Shown here piece after piece: positions 15,295 to 24,794 of a DNA stretch of 41,373 bases. How positions within the stretch are numbered: position 1 is the first letter of the stretch; each line of letters opens with the position of its first letter. The position numbers and the translations under genes are program-made. Source of the DNA: Candidatus Omnitrophota bacterium (GTDB lineage: Bacteria > Omnitrophota > Gorgyraeia > Zapsychrales > Zapsychraceae); the NCBI GenBank assembly GCA_021108075.1, contig JAIORP010000197.1, positions 84,509-125,881 of the forward strand, written 5' to 3'. The notes under the pieces were generated by a model. The model did no database searches. It had not been told where the DNA came from and saw only the letters and a list, made by a program, of their open reading frames with translations.

Positions 15295-16788
15295 TTAGCG
15301 TTTCGTCTTTTCAACCAACCCAGCCAGTCTTTTCAGATCCATTTGCTCCAAGTACCCTGAAGACATCCGCCAGCCCCAATTGCCGTCTTTGGTCGAAGGC
15401 GTGTTCATCCGCTGATCGGACTTCAACAATAAGACATCCTGCATGGGAATCATCGCAATGCGCGCGATGGATTTAAGCGCCAATTCAATAAGAGCCCATG
15501 GAACAATTTCAGAGGGCATGATATTGCCAACATAATTGAACAAATTATTCTTTTCATCTTCCGTTGCCTCATCCTCAAACCAGCCCAAAGCGGTATTATT
15601 ATCATGGGTGCCTGTATAAACGATACAATTATCGGTAAAATTATGGGGCAAGTAGGGATGCGAATTCAAATCGCCATTAAAGGCGAACAGCAATATTTTC
15701 ATCCCCGGCAGTTGAAAACGGTTCATCACATCCTTCACATCATCGGTTATTATACCTAAATCTTCTGCAATAATCGGCAGTTCGCCAAATTTGTTTTTTA
15801 AGGACTGCATGAAATCATCAACAGGCACCGCACTCCAATGACCATTGACAGCTGTTTCTTCTGCCTCGGGTATCTCCCAATAAGCGACTAAACCACGGAA
15901 GTGGTCAATGCGAACGATATCAAAACATTTAAAATTCTGTTCAATACGTTTGTGCCACCATTCAAACTGATTCTTCTTTAAAACCTCCCAGTTATAGACG
16001 GGGTTTCCCCATCGCTGCCCGGTCGCACTAAAATAATCAGGCGGGACGCCAGCCACAAATTCCGGCCTTCCATCATCAAGCAACTTAAACAATTCTGGGT
16101 TGACCCAAACATCCACACTGTCCCAACCGACATAAATGGGAATATCACCGATGATGGAGATATTCTTTTCCCGGCAATAGTCTTTTAATTTGAACCACTG
16201 CTGAAAAAATATATACTGCTCAAAACGTATCCTGTTAAAAAGGTCCTCCTTTTCCGAGCGAACCTTATCCAGGGCGGCGGGTTGCCGGCTTTTAATATCG
16301 TCCGGCCATTCGTTCCAGGATTGATCGACATAAATATTTTTCAAAACAACATACAGCGCAAAGTTGTCTAACCACTCCACATGATCCTGGCAGAAAAATT
16401 TAAACAATTTTTTGTGTTTCGAGGAACTCTTAAAACGATTGTACGCCATGGATAATAAGCGGTTCTTAAAATCGATGACAACGCTAAAATCCACTGTTCG
16501 CTCATCAAATTCCAGCTTGCTTCTAAACTCCTTGTCGGTCAACAGACCATCTTCTTTCAACAATGCTGGCGAAATAAACAATGGGTTGCCGGCAAACGCC
16601 GAATGGCTGCTGTATGGCGAATTACCAAACATGGGGTCTGTGGGATTTAAGGGTAATATTTGCCAATATTTTTGTTTCGCCTGACAGAGAAAGTCAACAA
16701 ACTTGTATGCTGATGGGCCTAAATCACCGATTCCAAAATTAGATGGTAACGATGAAATATGCAATAGTATGCCACAACCTTTTTCCAT
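15295..16788 (-). CDS. malQ: 4-alpha-glucanotransferase (amylomaltase), GH77
   Basis: The 497-aa enzyme transfers alpha-1,4-glucan segments between maltooligosaccharides. GH77 hallmarks are present: SLPSNFGIGDLGPSAYKFVD at the start, YSSHSAFAGNPLFISP, IIGDIPIYVGWDSVDVW, AGVPPDYFSATGQRWGNPVY, then the three catalytic regions. These are RIDHFRG (nucleophile Asp), IIAEDLG (acid/base Glu) and YTGTHDNNT (third Asp). Length is normal for bacterial MalQ (about 500). AAGGA lies 8 nt before the ATG. It sits 64 bp downstream of the GH57 gene on the same strand, part of a local alpha-glucan gene group with glgB. No glgA, glgC or glgP is seen here. Confidence 0.96.
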   Translation of the reverse strand: MEKGCGILLHISSLPSNFGIGDLGPSAYKFVDFLCQAKQKYWQILPLNPTDPMFGNSPYSSHSAFAGNPLFISPALLKEDGLLTDKEFRSKLEFDERTVDFSVVIDFKNRLLSMAYNRFKSSSKHKKLFKFFCQDHVEWLDNFALYVVLKNIYVDQSWNEWPDDIKSRQPAALDKVRSEKEDLFNRIRFEQYIFFQQWFKLKDYCREKNISIIGDIPIYVGWDSVDVWVNPELFKLLDDGRPEFVAGVPPDYFSATGQRWGNPVYNWEVLKKNQFEWWHKRIEQNFKCFDIVRIDHFRGLVAYWEIPEAEETAVNGHWSAVPVDDFMQSLKNKFGELPIIAEDLGIITDDVKDVMNRFQLPGMKILLFAFNGDLNSHPYLPHNFTDNCIVYTGTHDNNTALGWFEDEATEDEKNNLFNYVGNIMPSEIVPWALIELALKSIARIAMIPMQDVLLLKSDQRMNTPSTKDGNWGWRMSSGYLEQMDLKRLAGLVEKTKR

Positions 16789-16852
16789 TAAATAATCCTT
16801 TCTGAAAAGTTCATTTTACTTATGAACAAATTAATACTTGAGATTGCGTCGA

Positions 16853-19282
16853 TCAAACCCTGATTTTAGCGTCTAAACAGTCGCCAAGGGCATTGTAAGC
16901 CTCAATCCATTGTTTGGCGTTGTTGTCATGGCCGTCAGATTGCTCCAACTGCGGCTGAAAATGCTTTTGTCCAATCTTAAAAAAAATATTCTGCGCCTTC
17001 CACAAATCAATGGTCAATTGCAGTTGCTGTAAAATATTTAAAATGCGCGCCAGGTCTATCATTTGTCTGACATTCATCGGGTCATTCTGGCATTGAATCA
17101 TTTTCTGATTGATGGCTTCCGAGCTGACGACGCAAATTGTTTCTTTGTCACGCATAAAAGAGAATCGCTTTATTTCAGAGACGACTTCATCCAAATGTTT
17201 CAAATTAATCCGGTCGGACTCTAACAACTCACAAAGGTCCCTGTTCAAAATAAACTCCATGATCATAACCAAAGATTTTGGCAATTGCACGCGCATATCC
17301 TTTTTCACCTTCGTTAACGGAAAAAAAAGATCATAAATTTTTCGCGCGTCATCTTCGATCGTCTGCAATGTTTCTTCAAATATATTTTTAAGGGCCTTAC
17401 TCCGTTCATTCTTTAAAAGATCCCAAAGAGAATAATGATTCTCCCCAAAACACTCTTTTATCTGCGCCTGGACTTTATCAAATTTTTCTTTTTTAAACGC
17501 ATGCATAATATCTTTCTGTGCCCGGACCAACGATCGGCCGTTGCCCTGGGATTGAACCCCGATAACGACCTGATGCCCCCCCTGGTGTAAAACAGCAAAA
17601 TCCAATTTCTGTTCTTCAAGCGTTACGTTCGAAACAATACGGAGATGCCCTTGCAGCAATTTTCGAAACCCCTCTTTATCCTGATCAAACCGCTCTTTAT
17701 AAACGGTATAGGCATAGGATTTCGCAACATCGGGCAAATCCTCAAACAACAATGCAATTGCGAAATAAGCCCCCACGTCGATGAGATCAATAATGGAGGG
17801 CTTAACCTGTTGAAGATATATCTCTTTAGCGTTTTTCTTGTCCGAGACGTTACTTTTTGCCTTATATAAAATTTTCAAATATCCCTTTTCAAGGTCGATC
17901 CCTTTTATATCCTTCGCTATTTGAATCGCTCTGGCAGCGTATTGAATAATCTGGACGGTCTCAATTCCTGATATATCATCAAAAAACCATCCACAACTTG
18001 TATACATAAACAACGCGTGACGTTGCATCTCAAGCAAATTCAAAATTTTATTGTAATCTTTTTCTGAAAGGTTCTTCTTGATATGCTTCTTGAAAAAGGA
18101 CTGAATTGTTTTAATATCCCGATCGAGTATAATTCGAATATAATCGTCGCGAAGTTTCCAGGGTTGTTTCGTCAAGGGACTGATTTCATCCTCATAAATA
18201 TAAGCCAATTCATCACGCAACCAATCCATCGCCTCCCTTAATGGCTGTCGCCAGCGCTGATTCCATTCAGGGCCACCACCGACATGGCAACCGCAATCAG
18301 AGCGCCAACGCTCAATACCATGCGCGCAACTCCAAGAAGAATTCTCAATAATCTGGACTTCATGTTGGGGGGAATACTTCTCCAGAAAATCACCATATAC
18401 CGTCAGTTGAAAATCTGAATGGCCTTCAATAAAATTCAGCATGTAGGCTAAAGCCATATTACCGAATTTTTGATGATGCCCATATGTTTCCCCATCTGTG
18501 GCAATATGCACAATCACCGCTTCATCCGTGTGGTCAGGAAAATTCGACATTAAACGGTGCGCAAAAGCTGAACCATCTTTGGTCAAATCACCAAAAGCCA
18601 CTTCTTGCGATATCGGGCCGTCATAAAAAAACAAAACGATCTTAAACCCGGACGGTAAATGACAATAATACGGTCTTTTGGGGTCAATCCGGGCGTTGCT
18701 CACATCAATCCACTCCTCCGTTCCAATCGAACGAAAAGATCGGGCTTGATAGGGAGAAAGAATGGTATATTTGATGTCATGAGCCGCTAACAACTCCAAT
18801 GTTTCTATGTCGACGGCTGTCTCAGCGAGCCACATCCCTTCTGGTTTTCGATCAAATCGGCTCTCGAAGTCCTTAATACCCCAAATGATCTGTGTCTTTT
18901 TGTCCTTAATGTTCGCCAGCGGCATGATCATATGATTATAGACCTGCGCTAGGGCAGCCCCATGCCCATTAAAACGCTTCAGGCTCTGACGGTCTGCTTC
19001 CAATATGGCATAATAAACATCCGGAGCAAATTTCTCCATCCAGGATAAAAGTGTGGGACCAAAGTTAAAACTCATTTTGGAATAATTGTTGACAATATCA
19101 ACAATGAAACCCTCATGATCTTGAATGCGGGACTCAGCATTTTGAAGATAACATTCAGCCGTGATTCTTTCATTCCAGTCATTATACGGATAAGCCGAAT
19201 CCTGAATTTCTATGGTCTCAAGCCAAGGATTCTCTCGGGGAGGTTGATAGAAATGTCCATGTATACATATATATTTATTCAT
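16853..19282 (-). CDS. GH57-family glycoside hydrolase with DUF3536 C-terminal domain
   Basis: The 809-aa protein opens with the GH57 motif HGHFYQPPRENPW, followed by IEIQDSAYPYNDWNERI. The segment PEGMWLAETAVDIETL (around residue 155) holds the likely catalytic Glu, and IATDGETYGHHQKFGNMA (around residue 265) the likely catalytic Asp. GGGPEWNQRWRQPLREAMDW leads into the DUF3536 region, which fills the second half. GH57 enzymes act on alpha-glucans as amylases, branching enzymes or 4-alpha-glucanotransferases. The DUF3536 group is biochemically less defined. Its place between malQ and glgB supports intracellular glycogen or maltodextrin metabolism. A strong promoter lies just upstream. No export signal is present. 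Confidence 0.9.
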   Translation of the reverse strand: MNKYICIHGHFYQPPRENPWLETIEIQDSAYPYNDWNERITAECYLQNAESRIQDHEGFIVDIVNNYSKMSFNFGPTLLSWMEKFAPDVYYAILEADRQSLKRFNGHGAALAQVYNHMIMPLANIKDKKTQIIWGIKDFESRFDRKPEGMWLAETAVDIETLELLAAHDIKYTILSPYQARSFRSIGTEEWIDVSNARIDPKRPYYCHLPSGFKIVLFFYDGPISQEVAFGDLTKDGSAFAHRLMSNFPDHTDEAVIVHIATDGETYGHHQKFGNMALAYMLNFIEGHSDFQLTVYGDFLEKYSPQHEVQIIENSSWSCAHGIERWRSDCGCHVGGGPEWNQRWRQPLREAMDWLRDELAYIYEDEISPLTKQPWKLRDDYIRIILDRDIKTIQSFFKKHIKKNLSEKDYNKILNLLEMQRHALFMYTSCGWFFDDISGIETVQIIQYAARAIQIAKDIKGIDLEKGYLKILYKAKSNVSDKKNAKEIYLQQVKPSIIDLIDVGAYFAIALLFEDLPDVAKSYAYTVYKERFDQDKEGFRKLLQGHLRIVSNVTLEEQKLDFAVLHQGGHQVVIGVQSQGNGRSLVRAQKDIMHAFKKEKFDKVQAQIKECFGENHYSLWDLLKNERSKALKNIFEETLQTIEDDARKIYDLFFPLTKVKKDMRVQLPKSLVMIMEFILNRDLCELLESDRINLKHLDEVVSEIKRFSFMRDKETICVVSSEAINQKMIQCQNDPMNVRQMIDLARILNILQQLQLTIDLWKAQNIFFKIGQKHFQPQLEQSDGHDNNAKQWIEAYNALGDCLDAKIRV

Positions 19283-19327
19283 CTCAAGAAAAATAGTAAC
19301 AGAAAGATTAAAAAAAGAATTTTGCTG

Positions 19328-19356
19328 ATTATAATTCTTTCATCATATACGGTCAA
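19328..19356 (-). promoter_or_regulatory. Strong sigma-70-type promoter upstream of the GH57 gene
   Basis: On the minus strand, TTGACC (19351-19356) is followed by 17 bp and TATAAT (19328-19333), a near-consensus promoter. The predicted start near 19321 gives a leader of about 40 nt before the GH57 ATG at 19282. It should drive the GH57 and malQ genes and possibly those beyond. Confidence 0.7.
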
Positions 19357-19462
19357 GAAGATAAGAAAAAAAAGTTTACGGTATTTTGTCTTTCATCAAT
19401 GGACAAAACACATAATAAAAAACTGACCACCTAAGAAAGATAATCATGTAACACGGCAGAGG

Positions 19463-21442
19463 TTATGTCGAGGTATCTTTTCGCTTTTTGAGAAAAACAG
19501 TGCCCAAAGGGGGAATGTTCAGGAGGAGAGAATGCTCACGGCCGTGCAAAGGATGGTCTTCAACCGTTAAATCGTCCCAATTACGATGATTGCTTCCTCC
19601 AAATTCTTTTGCGTCGCTGTTGAACATTTCATACCATTGCCCGCCTTGAGGCATACCGACACGAAAATGTTTTAGCGTGACTGGAGTAAAATTACAAATA
19701 ACAACAATGGAATCCTCTTCTTTGTTCCCTTTACGAACAAAACTGATAATAGACTGCTCCCAATTATTGACGTCTATCCATTCATGCCCACGTGAATCAA
19801 AATCAAATTCATAAAAAGCCTTTTCATTCTTTAACAAATAATTCAATTGTTTAAATAACAATTGAATCCCGGCATGCCGATCATACTGCAATAAATGCCA
19901 GTCCAAAGAACTATCGTGATTCCATTCCGCCCACTGGGCTAGCTCACTCCCCATAAAAAGCAATTTCTTGCCCGGATGAGCGTACATGTACGAATATAAC
20001 AGCCTTAGATTAGCAAACTTCTGCCAATCATCACAAGGCATTTTGTTGATTAATGATCCCTTCCCATGGACAACTTCATCATGTGAAAGTGAAAGGACAA
20101 AATTTTCCGTAAAGGCATACAACATGCTAAACGTCAATTCGCCATGATGAAACTTTCGATAAACAGGATCCAAATTCATAAACTTCAAGGTGTCATGCAT
20201 CCAGCCCATATTCCACTTCATCCCAAAACCTAATCCATCTTGGTCTACCGGACGTGAAACCTGCGACCAGGCTGTCGATTCTTCAGCAATCATTTGGACA
20301 TCAGGAAATTTTTGATAAACAACTCTGTTCAACTGGCGGATAAATGCGATAGAATCTAAATTGTCCCTGCCTCCATACACATTGGGAGACCATTCACCAT
20401 CTTTACGTGAATAATCTAAATAAAGCAGCGAGGCGACAGCATCAACACGCAAACCGTCCACATGATATTTCTCCAACCAGAACAAGGCACTGGAGATCAA
20501 AAACTCTTTAATTTCATTTCGACCATTGTTAAATATATAACAATTCCAATCAGGATGAATCCCCTTCTGAGGATCGGCATGTTCAAATAAATGAGTCCCA
20601 TCATAATAAACTAATCCTGATTCGTCTGAAGGAAAATGTGACGGAACCCAATCTAAAATAACGCCGATATCGTTCTGGTGCAGACAATCAATTAAATACA
20701 TAAAGTCTTGCGGAGTTCCGTAACGATTAGACGGCGCGAAATACCCCAGGGTCTGATACCCCCAGGAACCATAAAACGGATGGTCCATAACGGGCATAAA
20801 CTCGACATGGGTAAATCCCATGTCTTTCATGTACGGAACCAATTGTTCGGCCATTTCCCTGTAACTTAAAGAACGAAATCCCTCATGGGCGACCCTGCGC
20901 CATGAACCGATGTGAATTTCGTAAATAGACATGGGCGCGTTTAAAGCGTTCTTTTTATGCCGTCTCTCCAACCAGATTTTGTCTTTCCAATCGTAAGTTA
21001 AATCCCATACAATCGAGGCTGTGTTCGGCGGGATTTCGTTAAAAAAAGAATAAAGATCTTTTTTGTCGACTTGATAATTATTGTGGTTGGATTCAATATG
21101 GTATTTGTAAAGGAAGCCGTTCTTGATGCCGGGGATAAATCCTTCCCAAATCCCTGAACTATCCCAACGGGCCTTCAGATAATGGGACTGCTTATTCCAA
21201 TCATTAAAATTACCGATAACGGAAACACTCTTTGCATTAGGCGCCCATACGGCAAAAAAGCTACCTGACTGTCCATCTTTTTCAATAATCTTCGACCCAA
21301 ATTTATTGTATAAATCATAGTGCAAGCCCTGCTTAAAAAGTTCAATCTCTTCCGCGGAGAACAGGCTATGCGCGGTGACTGAACCAATTGGATTTGTTTC
21401 GGATGTTTTCATTTTACATTCAGTAAAAATTTTCATAATCAA
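19463..21442 (-). CDS. glgB: 1,4-alpha-glucan branching enzyme, GH13
   Basis: The 659-aa enzyme makes alpha-1,6 branches in glycogen. It has an N-terminal CBM48 domain (GSFFAVWAPNAKSVSVIGNF...) and a GH13 barrel. Branching-enzyme signatures are MPVMDHPFYGSWGYQTLGYF, GVILDWVPSHFP, HVDGLRVDAVASLLYLDYSR (nucleophile Asp), MIAEESTAWS (acid/base Glu) and SLSHDEVVHGKGSL (third Asp). The C-terminal beta domain ends near LLLNIPPLGTVFLKK. Length suits the GlgB family without the extra N1 domain. The start is uncertain: the ATG at 21442 and an ATG ten codons later (21412) both lack an SD. The 163-bp region upstream is AT-rich with TATAAT-like boxes but no clear -35. Confidence 0.95.
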   Translation of the reverse strand: MIMKIFTECKMKTSETNPIGSVTAHSLFSAEEIELFKQGLHYDLYNKFGSKIIEKDGQSGSFFAVWAPNAKSVSVIGNFNDWNKQSHYLKARWDSSGIWEGFIPGIKNGFLYKYHIESNHNNYQVDKKDLYSFFNEIPPNTASIVWDLTYDWKDKIWLERRHKKNALNAPMSIYEIHIGSWRRVAHEGFRSLSYREMAEQLVPYMKDMGFTHVEFMPVMDHPFYGSWGYQTLGYFAPSNRYGTPQDFMYLIDCLHQNDIGVILDWVPSHFPSDESGLVYYDGTHLFEHADPQKGIHPDWNCYIFNNGRNEIKEFLISSALFWLEKYHVDGLRVDAVASLLYLDYSRKDGEWSPNVYGGRDNLDSIAFIRQLNRVVYQKFPDVQMIAEESTAWSQVSRPVDQDGLGFGMKWNMGWMHDTLKFMNLDPVYRKFHHGELTFSMLYAFTENFVLSLSHDEVVHGKGSLINKMPCDDWQKFANLRLLYSYMYAHPGKKLLFMGSELAQWAEWNHDSSLDWHLLQYDRHAGIQLLFKQLNYLLKNEKAFYEFDFDSRGHEWIDVNNWEQSIISFVRKGNKEEDSIVVICNFTPVTLKHFRVGMPQGGQWYEMFNSDAKEFGGSNHRNWDDLTVEDHPLHGREHSLLLNIPPLGTVFLKKRKDTST

Positions 21443-21605
21443 TAATTAATTATTATATAAACATATCTAACTGACGAACTCAATAAAAATTTTTACTCTG
21501 GCAGATAAAAAAATATTGGAATGATTATTGATGCTTGTATTTATATTGACAATACATTAACAAAAAAAGATAGTCAGATCAACATAAAAAACTTTTTTTA
21601 GCGAT

Positions 21606-22616
21606 CTAAACTTCAAAATCGTCAAGGATTAAACCCTTTGGCTTGACATTATCTTTCTCATCATATATTTCACCAAAAAGTTCCTCGAGCACATCTTCCA
21701 TTGTGACGATTCCAACCGATTTATGTTGCGCGTCTTGAACAATGAACAAATGCTGATTGTAGGCTTGAAACTTCGCCAATAACTCATCGGCCTTTGTAAA
21801 CCAATTGACGAAGATCGGCGGTTTCATAAAATCCTTCACATGCGCTTTATAGTTGTCTTTAGCAATTTCCCTTAAAAGAACTCGCTGTTGGGCGACACCT
21901 AAAATATCTAAAGGAGACTTGTTATAAATAACGATGCGGCTGAACCTTGACTTGATAATTTGTTCCCGCATCTCCCCTAAAGTCTTATCAGCCGGAAGGG
22001 CAAACATATCGTCGATCGGACGCATAATTTGGACAGCGCGAACATCATTCAGCTTAAAAACGCGATTGCACAAAACCTCTTCATCCATCTCGACTGTCCC
22101 CTCAACACGCCCTAATCGCAGCATCATTTTAATTTCCTCTTCAGTAACGCGAGGCAATTTCTTCTCTGCAATGAACGAACGGGTCATCTTCATGATCATG
22201 GAAACGATTGGCCGAAAGAGGATCACAATGAGGCGGATGGGACGGGCAAAAAACAATGAAATCTTAACCTTAAACCTCTCGCCGATTGTCTTTGGAATAA
22301 TTTCCGACATGACAATAATACTAAATGTCAAAACAGTTGAGGCAACGCCCAGCCATTGATTTCCAAAACGCGCAGCGACATGTTGTCCGATAAAAATCGA
22401 CCCGACGATGTTAATGGCGTTATTGATAATAACTATCGACGCGACCGCATACGCAATATGTTCTTTGATGTATAACAAATCTTTTGCGTGCTTCCTCTTC
22501 TGCTCAAACAGAATGCGGGCACGAACCAAAGGAAGGCTTAGGATTGCCGCTTCTGACATTGAACACAATCCCGAAGAGATAATAATACTGACAAACAAAA
22601 CAAGTAAATTAATCAT
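21606..22616 (-). CDS. CNNM-domain membrane protein with CBS pair (CorC/HlyC-like family)
   Basis: The 336-aa protein begins with the CNNM (DUF21) transmembrane domain: membrane helices in residues 1-20, about 55-75, 85-110 and 125-145. It carries SEAAILSLPLVRAR and MSEIIPKTIGERF, the hallmark segments. An acidic helical connector (VTEEEIKMMLRLG...MDEEVLCNR) leads to two CBS motifs (about 200-315, ending GIVTMEDVLEELFGEIYDE). The C-terminal CorC_HlyC FAD-binding-like domain of longer homologues is absent. Relatives take part in magnesium or cobalt export and sodium-coupled Mg transport. Mg2+ transport is the best guess. A promoter lies about 60 bp upstream. Confidence 0.88.
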   Translation of the reverse strand: MINLLVLFVSIIISSGLCSMSEAAILSLPLVRARILFEQKRKHAKDLLYIKEHIAYAVASIVIINNAINIVGSIFIGQHVAARFGNQWLGVASTVLTFSIIVMSEIIPKTIGERFKVKISLFFARPIRLIVILFRPIVSMIMKMTRSFIAEKKLPRVTEEEIKMMLRLGRVEGTVEMDEEVLCNRVFKLNDVRAVQIMRPIDDMFALPADKTLGEMREQIIKSRFSRIVIYNKSPLDILGVAQQRVLLREIAKDNYKAHVKDFMKPPIFVNWFTKADELLAKFQAYNQHLFIVQDAQHKSVGIVTMEDVLEELFGEIYDEKDNVKPKGLILDDFEV

Positions 22617-22675
22617 AACATCTTCAATCTAAAAAAATATTTATAAAAATTCATCAAAATCTCAAACAATTTAAT

Positions 22676-22704
22676 ATTATAAACGCTTAAGAATATATTT
22701 CCAA
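22676..22704 (-). promoter_or_regulatory. Probable promoter of the CNNM/CBS gene
   Basis: On the minus strand, TTGGAA (22699-22704), a 17-bp spacer and a perfect TATAAT (22676-22681) precede the gene. The predicted leader is about 55 nt. The -35 matches consensus at four of six positions. Confidence 0.5.
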
Positions 22705-22722
22705 AAAATTTTATTTTCATCT

Positions 22723-23991
22723 TCATCGCGCATCAACTTTTTTCAATGACTGGTTCATTTCTGCAAAATCAATTCGCGGAACGGGGTTATGCAAATAATA
22801 TCCCTGAGCCGCATCTATACCAAGATGTTTAATGGTTACTAATTCTTCTTTCGTTTCAACCCCTTCCGCTATAGATAAAATTTTATTATCTTTACAAAAG
22901 GCCACAACAAATTTAACAATGCTTTGTTTAAATTCATCTTCATTAATATGACTAATGATGTGCCTGTCAATTTTTACCACTTCAGGCTTGATCTGAACAA
23001 TGGTCTCCAAACTCGCATACCCCCCACCAACATCATCTACGGCGAACTGAAAACCCTGTTGACGGTATTCGTTTAAATGATTATAAAAAATTTGATAATT
23101 GGATACCGCTGAGCGCCCAGTAATTTCTAATACAACATTATCAATAGGGACATGAGTTTTATCAAAAATGGATTTAACCGTTAAAAGTTTCTGCCCCTCA
23201 ACCAGATACGGATTGCAATTTAAAAATATTTTTTCTTCTTTAAGATATTTTGACGCATAGGCTAACGCTTTTCGCCAAGCCAGCATTTCCAATTCTTGAT
23301 AAAAGCCAAATTGGATAGCGGCTTTAAACAACAATTCAGGATTAACAAAAATGCAACTTTTCCGTGGACGGGTTAATGCTTCTAATCCAAGTAGACGCGG
23401 TGAGTCTAATAAAAATATGGGTTGAAAAAACGGAACAATTAATTCTTCCGTTACTATCCTGCGTAATTCCCTTTCAATAACATCTTGATCGAGGGCGGTC
23501 TTCTGATCTTCACGAAAGACAGATACCCGCCGCATAACCGCTTCCATCCGGGCGACCAATTCTTCGTATTCAAACGGTTTCGTCAAATAATCATCCGCCC
23601 CTAAATACAATCCTTCGACAATGTCTTCCGATAATAATTTTGCACTTAAAATGATAATCGGGATACACGTTGTCTCTTTTTTTTCCTTCAGTTTGCGGCA
23701 AACAGAAAATCCTTCCTGGTCGGGTAAAACGAGGTCTAATATAATTAAGTCCGTCGTGTTCGAGGCGACTTCGATAGCCTCATGTCCGGTTGACGCCACA
23801 CGGACATGATATCCGCGCATCTCCAGCAACATACTTAACATCTCTGTTACGGATTTGTCATCATCAACAAGCAAAATATTTTTTTTATTGTCTGTATTAT
23901 TTCCCATACCATGATCAATAGATTCAATATTATATATCAAGTATAATGCATTGCTTCCTGATAATCGACCGATAATCAGGCTCTTTTTCAT
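22723..23991 (-). CDS. Response regulator with EAL (c-di-GMP phosphodiesterase) output domain
   Basis: The 422-aa protein has a receiver domain with NILLVDDDKSVTEM (acidic pocket), DLIILDLVLPDQEG (phosphorylated Asp) and DDYLTKPFEYEEL (conserved Lys). An EAL domain of about 230 residues follows. The EAL active site looks intact: GLEALTRP (EAL), FLNCNPYL, LEITGR, AVDDVGGGYASLE (DDFG position with Val for Phe), KIDRHII, SIAEGVET and AQGYYLH. It should hydrolyse cyclic di-GMP when phosphorylated by an unlinked kinase. The ATG at 23991 adds 28 residues before the receiver. The ATG at 23907 (MGNNTDNKKN) is the alternative, and neither has a convincing SD. No GGDEF gene is in the window. Confidence 0.9.
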   Translation of the reverse strand: MKKSLIIGRLSGSNALYLIYNIESIDHGMGNNTDNKKNILLVDDDKSVTEMLSMLLEMRGYHVRVASTGHEAIEVASNTTDLIILDLVLPDQEGFSVCRKLKEKKETTCIPIIILSAKLLSEDIVEGLYLGADDYLTKPFEYEELVARMEAVMRRVSVFREDQKTALDQDVIERELRRIVTEELIVPFFQPIFLLDSPRLLGLEALTRPRKSCIFVNPELLFKAAIQFGFYQELEMLAWRKALAYASKYLKEEKIFLNCNPYLVEGQKLLTVKSIFDKTHVPIDNVVLEITGRSAVSNYQIFYNHLNEYRQQGFQFAVDDVGGGYASLETIVQIKPEVVKIDRHIISHINEDEFKQSIVKFVVAFCKDNKILSIAEGVETKEELVTIKHLGIDAAQGYYLHNPVPRIDFAEMNQSLKKVDAR

Positions 23992-24231
23992 GCCAACAAT
24001 TCTCTCATAAACCTATGAAATAAATAGACTTACACGGAAAGTCCAACAACAATCATAATAAATCGATTTCGTGACGCCCCAGCCTGCTGATTCCAAACAG
24101 AAGATAACTCTGTTTTTTTCCATAAAGTTTTTACAAAATTCGGCCTCAAATGAATACGCAAGAAAATCCTTCAGGAAGGTTACTAAAGCTGAAACATCAA
24201 TATTCGCAACATGTTGAAGAATGGATAGCCA
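23992..24231. other. 240-bp gap between folA and the response regulator gene
   Basis: On the minus strand, the folA frame stays open for about 66 codons after its TGA (24232-24234), ending at TAG near 24020. There is no start codon with an SD in it. The + strand carries a weak hairpin (AACAGA at 24096-24101, TCTGTT at 24109-24114) followed by seven T. No supported gene lies here. Confidence 0.4.
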
Positions 24232-24774
24232 TCAATCTTTTCTTTGAAACTCAGAAAAATAATACGTGATGTCCTTTTCCGTCATCGTATCAGAACGCTG
24301 TCTTTCAATAAAACGATGGTGATAGGATGTAAAAAACGCATCGCAAGAAAACGTTTTCATAACACGCGTTAAAAAAATCCGTTGGCAATGAGGATCCTGA
24401 ACGGCTTGTTCATAAATCTGAGCCCCACCGATCACAAAAATATTTTCACACCGGTCACGATGGATTTGCTGATCAATGACCGGACCAATGTCCGCAAATG
24501 TTTTGGCGGGCCAAACCCCTTCTGGCAAATCCAAACGACCCTGACGAGACAAAACGACATTATAACGGTTTTTTAGAGGCTTAAAGGTATCGGGTATAGA
24601 TTCCCATGTTTTACGCCCCATGATGACAATGTTCTTTTTGCATGGATCTTGCGTTTCAGATGTTATCGTCTTAAAGTGCTTCATATCGCCGGACAAGTGC
24701 CACGGAAGCCGCCCTTGCAGACCGATCCCATCCGCTTGGTCGACAGCAACAATAATGGAAAAAGGGAGAATCAT
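24232..24774 (-). CDS. folA: Dihydrofolate reductase
   Basis: The 180-aa enzyme reduces dihydrofolate to tetrahydrofolate with NADPH. Signatures are SIIVAVDQADGIGLQGRLPW (substrate and Met20-loop region), HLSGDMKHFKTIT (conserved Asp), IVIMGRKTWESIP (NADPH binding) and IFVIGGAQIYEQAV. C-terminal strands follow as usual, with FLTRV and SFFTS-like elements. Length is within the family range (160-190). It begins 20 bp after thyA on the same strand, a classic pairing because thymidylate synthase consumes the folate that this enzyme regenerates. Its UGA stop is followed by an open in-frame stretch, probably by chance. Confidence 0.95.
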   Translation of the reverse strand: MILPFSIIVAVDQADGIGLQGRLPWHLSGDMKHFKTITSETQDPCKKNIVIMGRKTWESIPDTFKPLKNRYNVVLSRQGRLDLPEGVWPAKTFADIGPVIDQQIHRDRCENIFVIGGAQIYEQAVQDPHCQRIFLTRVMKTFSCDAFFTSYHHRFIERQRSDTMTEKDITYYFSEFQRKD

Positions 24775-24794
24775 TGTTTCATCCTTTAGAAGCG

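Noticed and set aside
24232..24234. TGA readthrough or a reassigned TGA codon in folA
   Set aside because: Many genes in the window end in TGA right where their families end, the DHFR is already full length, and the extension has no recognisable domain.
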